Part shown: positions 6,082 to 7,757 of the stretch, in pieces
Layout: the number at the start of each line of letters is the position of its first letter
Numbering within the stretch: the stretch's first letter is position 1
DNA from: Desulfotomaculum sp.
Lineage (GTDB): Bacteria > Bacillota > Desulfotomaculia > Desulfotomaculales > Nap2-2B
Length of the DNA: 7,757 nucleotides
Direction: 5' to 3'
NCBI GenBank assembly: GCA_003457075.1
Contig: DMIY01000082.1
Span: forward strand, 1-7,757
The notes under the pieces: model-generated
Database searches by the model: none
What the model saw: the letters and a program-made list of their open reading frames with translations, nothing else
What the model was told of the DNA's origin: nothing
Made by a program: the position numbers and the translations under genes

Positions 6082-6538
6082 CTTTCCCCCTCCATTTTTC
6101 TACCAGTTTCACTGCTGCCCTTAAGCCCAGGAGATAGCTCTCCACACCCATGCCGGTGATTTGCCCTGCCGCTGCCGGAGCAATCACAGAATGACGGCGG
6201 AATTCTTCACGGGCATAAATATTTGAGAGATGCACTTCGATGACCGGGATGGAAATTGCTGCCACAGCATCAGTTAAGGCAAGGCTGTAATGTGTAAAGG
6301 CGCCAGGGTTGAATACCACTGCTTCAGCGTCATGAGCGGCCTGGTGCAGCCAGCTTACCAGGTCACCTTCGTAATTGGACTGGCGGCACTCCACCTCTAC
6401 GTTGAGTTCCGCTGCCAGTTCCACTAAAAGCAAGTTGATTTCTTCCAGGGTACAGGCGCCATAAATCCCGGGTTCACGCTTACCAAGCAGGTTTAAATTT
6501 GGTCCATGCAAAACTACAATTTTCAAAAAAGGCATCAT
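6065..6538 (-). CDS. aroQ: Type II 3-dehydroquinate dehydratase
   Basis: Converts 3-dehydroquinate to 3-dehydroshikimate in the shikimate pathway; the type II enzyme is a cytoplasmic dodecamer. The 157 residues match the family length. Visible active-site elements are HGPNLNLLGKREPGIYG with Arg21 and Tyr26, SNYEGDL (54-60), NPGAFTHYS with Asn77 and His83, EVHLSNIYAREEFRRHS with Glu101, His103 and Arg114, and a closing GQITGMGVESYLLGLRAAV helix. No catalytic residue is missing. It starts 8 nt after the PmbA-type gene stop. Two adjacent ATG codons (6538 and 6535) are both possible starts; AAAGG sits directly before the first, so the second may be used and the difference is one residue. It overlaps the peptidase gene by 17 nt at its end. 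Confidence 0.97.
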   Translation of the reverse strand: MMPFLKIVVLHGPNLNLLGKREPGIYGACTLEEINLLLVELAAELNVEVECRQSNYEGDLVSWLHQAAHDAEAVVFNPGAFTHYSLALTDAVAAISIPVIEVHLSNIYAREEFRRHSVIAPAAAGQITGMGVESYLLGLRAAVKLVEKWRGKGVSKG

Positions 6539-6546
6539 CCTTTCTT

Positions 6547-7757
6547 CTACTGGCCGCTTACAACCATTTGAGCAACACGTATGGTAGGCGAGCCCTGGCT
6601 GCCAAAGAACTGGAGATCGTTGCCCACCCCATCAACATGGCGCAGCAACTCCTGAATATTACCGGCTATGGCAATTCCCCGCACAGGCCGGGTAAGCTCT
6701 CCATTTTCAATTAAAATTCCTGTTGCCCCGACTGAAAAGTCGCCGGAGATGGGATTGGCGGTATGCATGCCGATAACTTCCGTAATATAAACTCCGCTGC
6801 TTGTGGACTGAACAAGTTTGTCTGCAGACAAATTGCCGGGCTGGATGAAAAAATTGGTGACGCCAACTTCCGGAGTGCTTTTATAAGAAGCACGTGTGCC
6901 GTTGCCGGTAGAACTCACCCCGTCCCTGGTTGCAGTGTACGTGTTGTGCAAAAACCCCTGGAGGATCCCGTCCCTGATCAATACTGTACGGGATGCCGGC
7001 ACACCCTCACCATCAAACGGGGCTGAAGCTAAGCCACCGGGCAAAATGCCGTCGTCTATTATGTTCACCATCTCTGAAGCCACCAACTGGCCCACTTTTC
7101 CCCTGAAAAGAGAACGGCCTTTTTGAACCGCCTCAGCAGTTAGCGCCGGTCCTAAAAGACCAAGGAAACCCGCAGCCACGAAGGGGTCTAATAATATTGC
7201 CGTCTTACGGGTGGAAACCGGTTTTGCGCCCAGCATACGCACCGCCCGGCGTGCGGCCTGTTGTCCGGTTTTTACAGCGTCCAATTCGTTAAAGCGCAAG
7301 CGATAATCCAAAGCAAATCCCGTTTGCTGATCTTCCCCCTCTCCGGCTACCAGTGCCAGATAAACGCCACAATAAGTTGCCTGGTATGCGACCCTTAACC
7401 CCTTGCTGTTTACCATCGTCACCATGGCCTGAAGATCCTGGTAGTTCGAGCTTTCGATTATCTTTACCCGTGGGTCGAAAGCACGTGCCGCTTCCTCCAT
7501 CGTCCTTGCCAGGTCAATTTTATCTTCTACCGGAGTTTCCAGAATAACCGGATCAAAGAGATTCAGTTCCGAATAAGAAGAAGAGGGAGAAGGGAGTATG
7601 CGGTAAGGGTCAGTTGCAGTTTCGCGGGCATTGGCTACTGCCTGTTTAACAATATCTTGCAAGGAATCCTGTCCCAAGTCAGAAGTAAAGGCAAACCCTG
7701 TCTTGCCGGCCATCATGATTCGTAGGCCCAATCCCCTATCCCGGGCTACTTTCAGGG
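6547..7757 (-). CDS. pmbA: PmbA/TldE-type protein of the TldD/PmbA metalloprotease family, 5' end cut by window edge
   Basis: About 403 codons are visible. The frame stays open through 7757 (it reads LKVARDRGLGLRIMMAGKTGFAF), so the in-frame TTG at 7731 is not the start and roughly 40-50 residues are missing. In E. coli, TldD and TldE (PmbA) form a heterodimeric protease that processes microcin B17 and degrades CcdA. TldD carries the HExxxH zinc site while PmbA does not. I find no HExxxH here, and the C-terminal part (ITEVIGMHTANPISGDFSVGATGILIENGELTRPVRGIAIAGNIQELL) is of the PmbA type, so this is most likely the non-catalytic partner. A tldD gene would be expected nearby, perhaps just upstream and outside the window. 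It ends 8 nt before aroQ and is probably in the same transcript. The substrate in this organism is unknown. Confidence 0.93.
   Translation of the reverse strand, partial: LKVARDRGLGLRIMMAGKTGFAFTSDLGQDSLQDIVKQAVANARETATDPYRILPSPSSSYSELNLFDPVILETPVEDKIDLARTMEEAARAFDPRVKIIESSNYQDLQAMVTMVNSKGLRVAYQATYCGVYLALVAGEGEDQQTGFALDYRLRFNELDAVKTGQQAARRAVRMLGAKPVSTRKTAILLDPFVAAGFLGLLGPALTAEAVQKGRSLFRGKVGQLVASEMVNIIDDGILPGGLASAPFDGEGVPASRTVLIRDGILQGFLHNTYTATRDGVSSTGNGTRASYKSTPEVGVTNFFIQPGNLSADKLVQSTSSGVYITEVIGMHTANPISGDFSVGATGILIENGELTRPVRGIAIAGNIQELLRHVDGVGNDLQFFGSQGSPTIRVAQMVVSGQ

Noticed and set aside
7729..7731. TTG at 7731 as the start of the PmbA-type gene
   Set aside because: The frame stays open to the window edge and the upstream codons continue the family sequence, so the gene simply extends beyond the window.
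1..7757. A novel defence or mobile system
   Set aside because: All confidently read genes are housekeeping or metabolic control genes in a known type of order, and there are no transposase, integrase, toxin-antitoxin or CRISPR signs on either strand.

Overview
The window is a compact bacterial chromosome segment with every recognisable gene on the minus strand, so it is described here right to left in the direction of transcription. Gene content and order point to a low-to-middle-GC anaerobic firmicute of the Clostridia, probably near Desulfotomaculum/Pelotomaculum. The signs are the aroQ - Xaa-Pro peptidase - efp order shared with Bacillus (yqhS-yqhT-efp), a CD1247-type zinc-ribbon protein after efp, a CcpN/YqfL pair, and strong purine-rich ribosome binding sites with frequent TTG and GTG starts. 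The taxonomic placement is inference from gene content.

Right block (7757 to about 3600): a PmbA/TldE-type protein cut by the window edge, type II 3-dehydroquinase (aroQ), an M24 Xaa-Pro peptidase, elongation factor P (efp), and a CD1247-family acidic zinc-ribbon protein. The first three are packed tightly (8-nt gap, then a 17-nt overlap). efp is separated by a 123-nt gap that holds a degenerate CTCTGTG repeat and possible promoter elements. A 27-codon open frame overlaps the end of the CD1247 gene, and the block ends in a strong stem-loop at 3605-3644 that lacks a good U-tract.

Left block (about 3590 to 1): a strong SigA-type promoter (TTGACA, 17-bp spacer, extended -10) drives ccpN (winged helix plus two CBS domains), then a PPDK regulatory kinase/phosphorylase (YqfL/PPSR family), then ppdK (pyruvate, phosphate dikinase; 672 residues visible, 3' end outside). 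The regulatory-protein gene and ppdK overlap by 32 nt. The three genes form a coherent control module for the pyruvate/PEP node: a transcriptional regulator of the gluconeogenic type, a post-translational regulator, and the enzyme it regulates, whose target motif Thr452-Ser453-His454 is present. An 11-bp sequence in the ccpN leader fits the CcpN operator consensus as I remember it, which suggests autoregulation.

I found no mobile element, CRISPR array, tRNA or rRNA. Most of the window is ordinary housekeeping. The points worth a second look are the possible CcpN operator, the small open frame at 3711-3794, the U-poor stem-loop, and the dispersed-repeat-like sequence upstream of efp.
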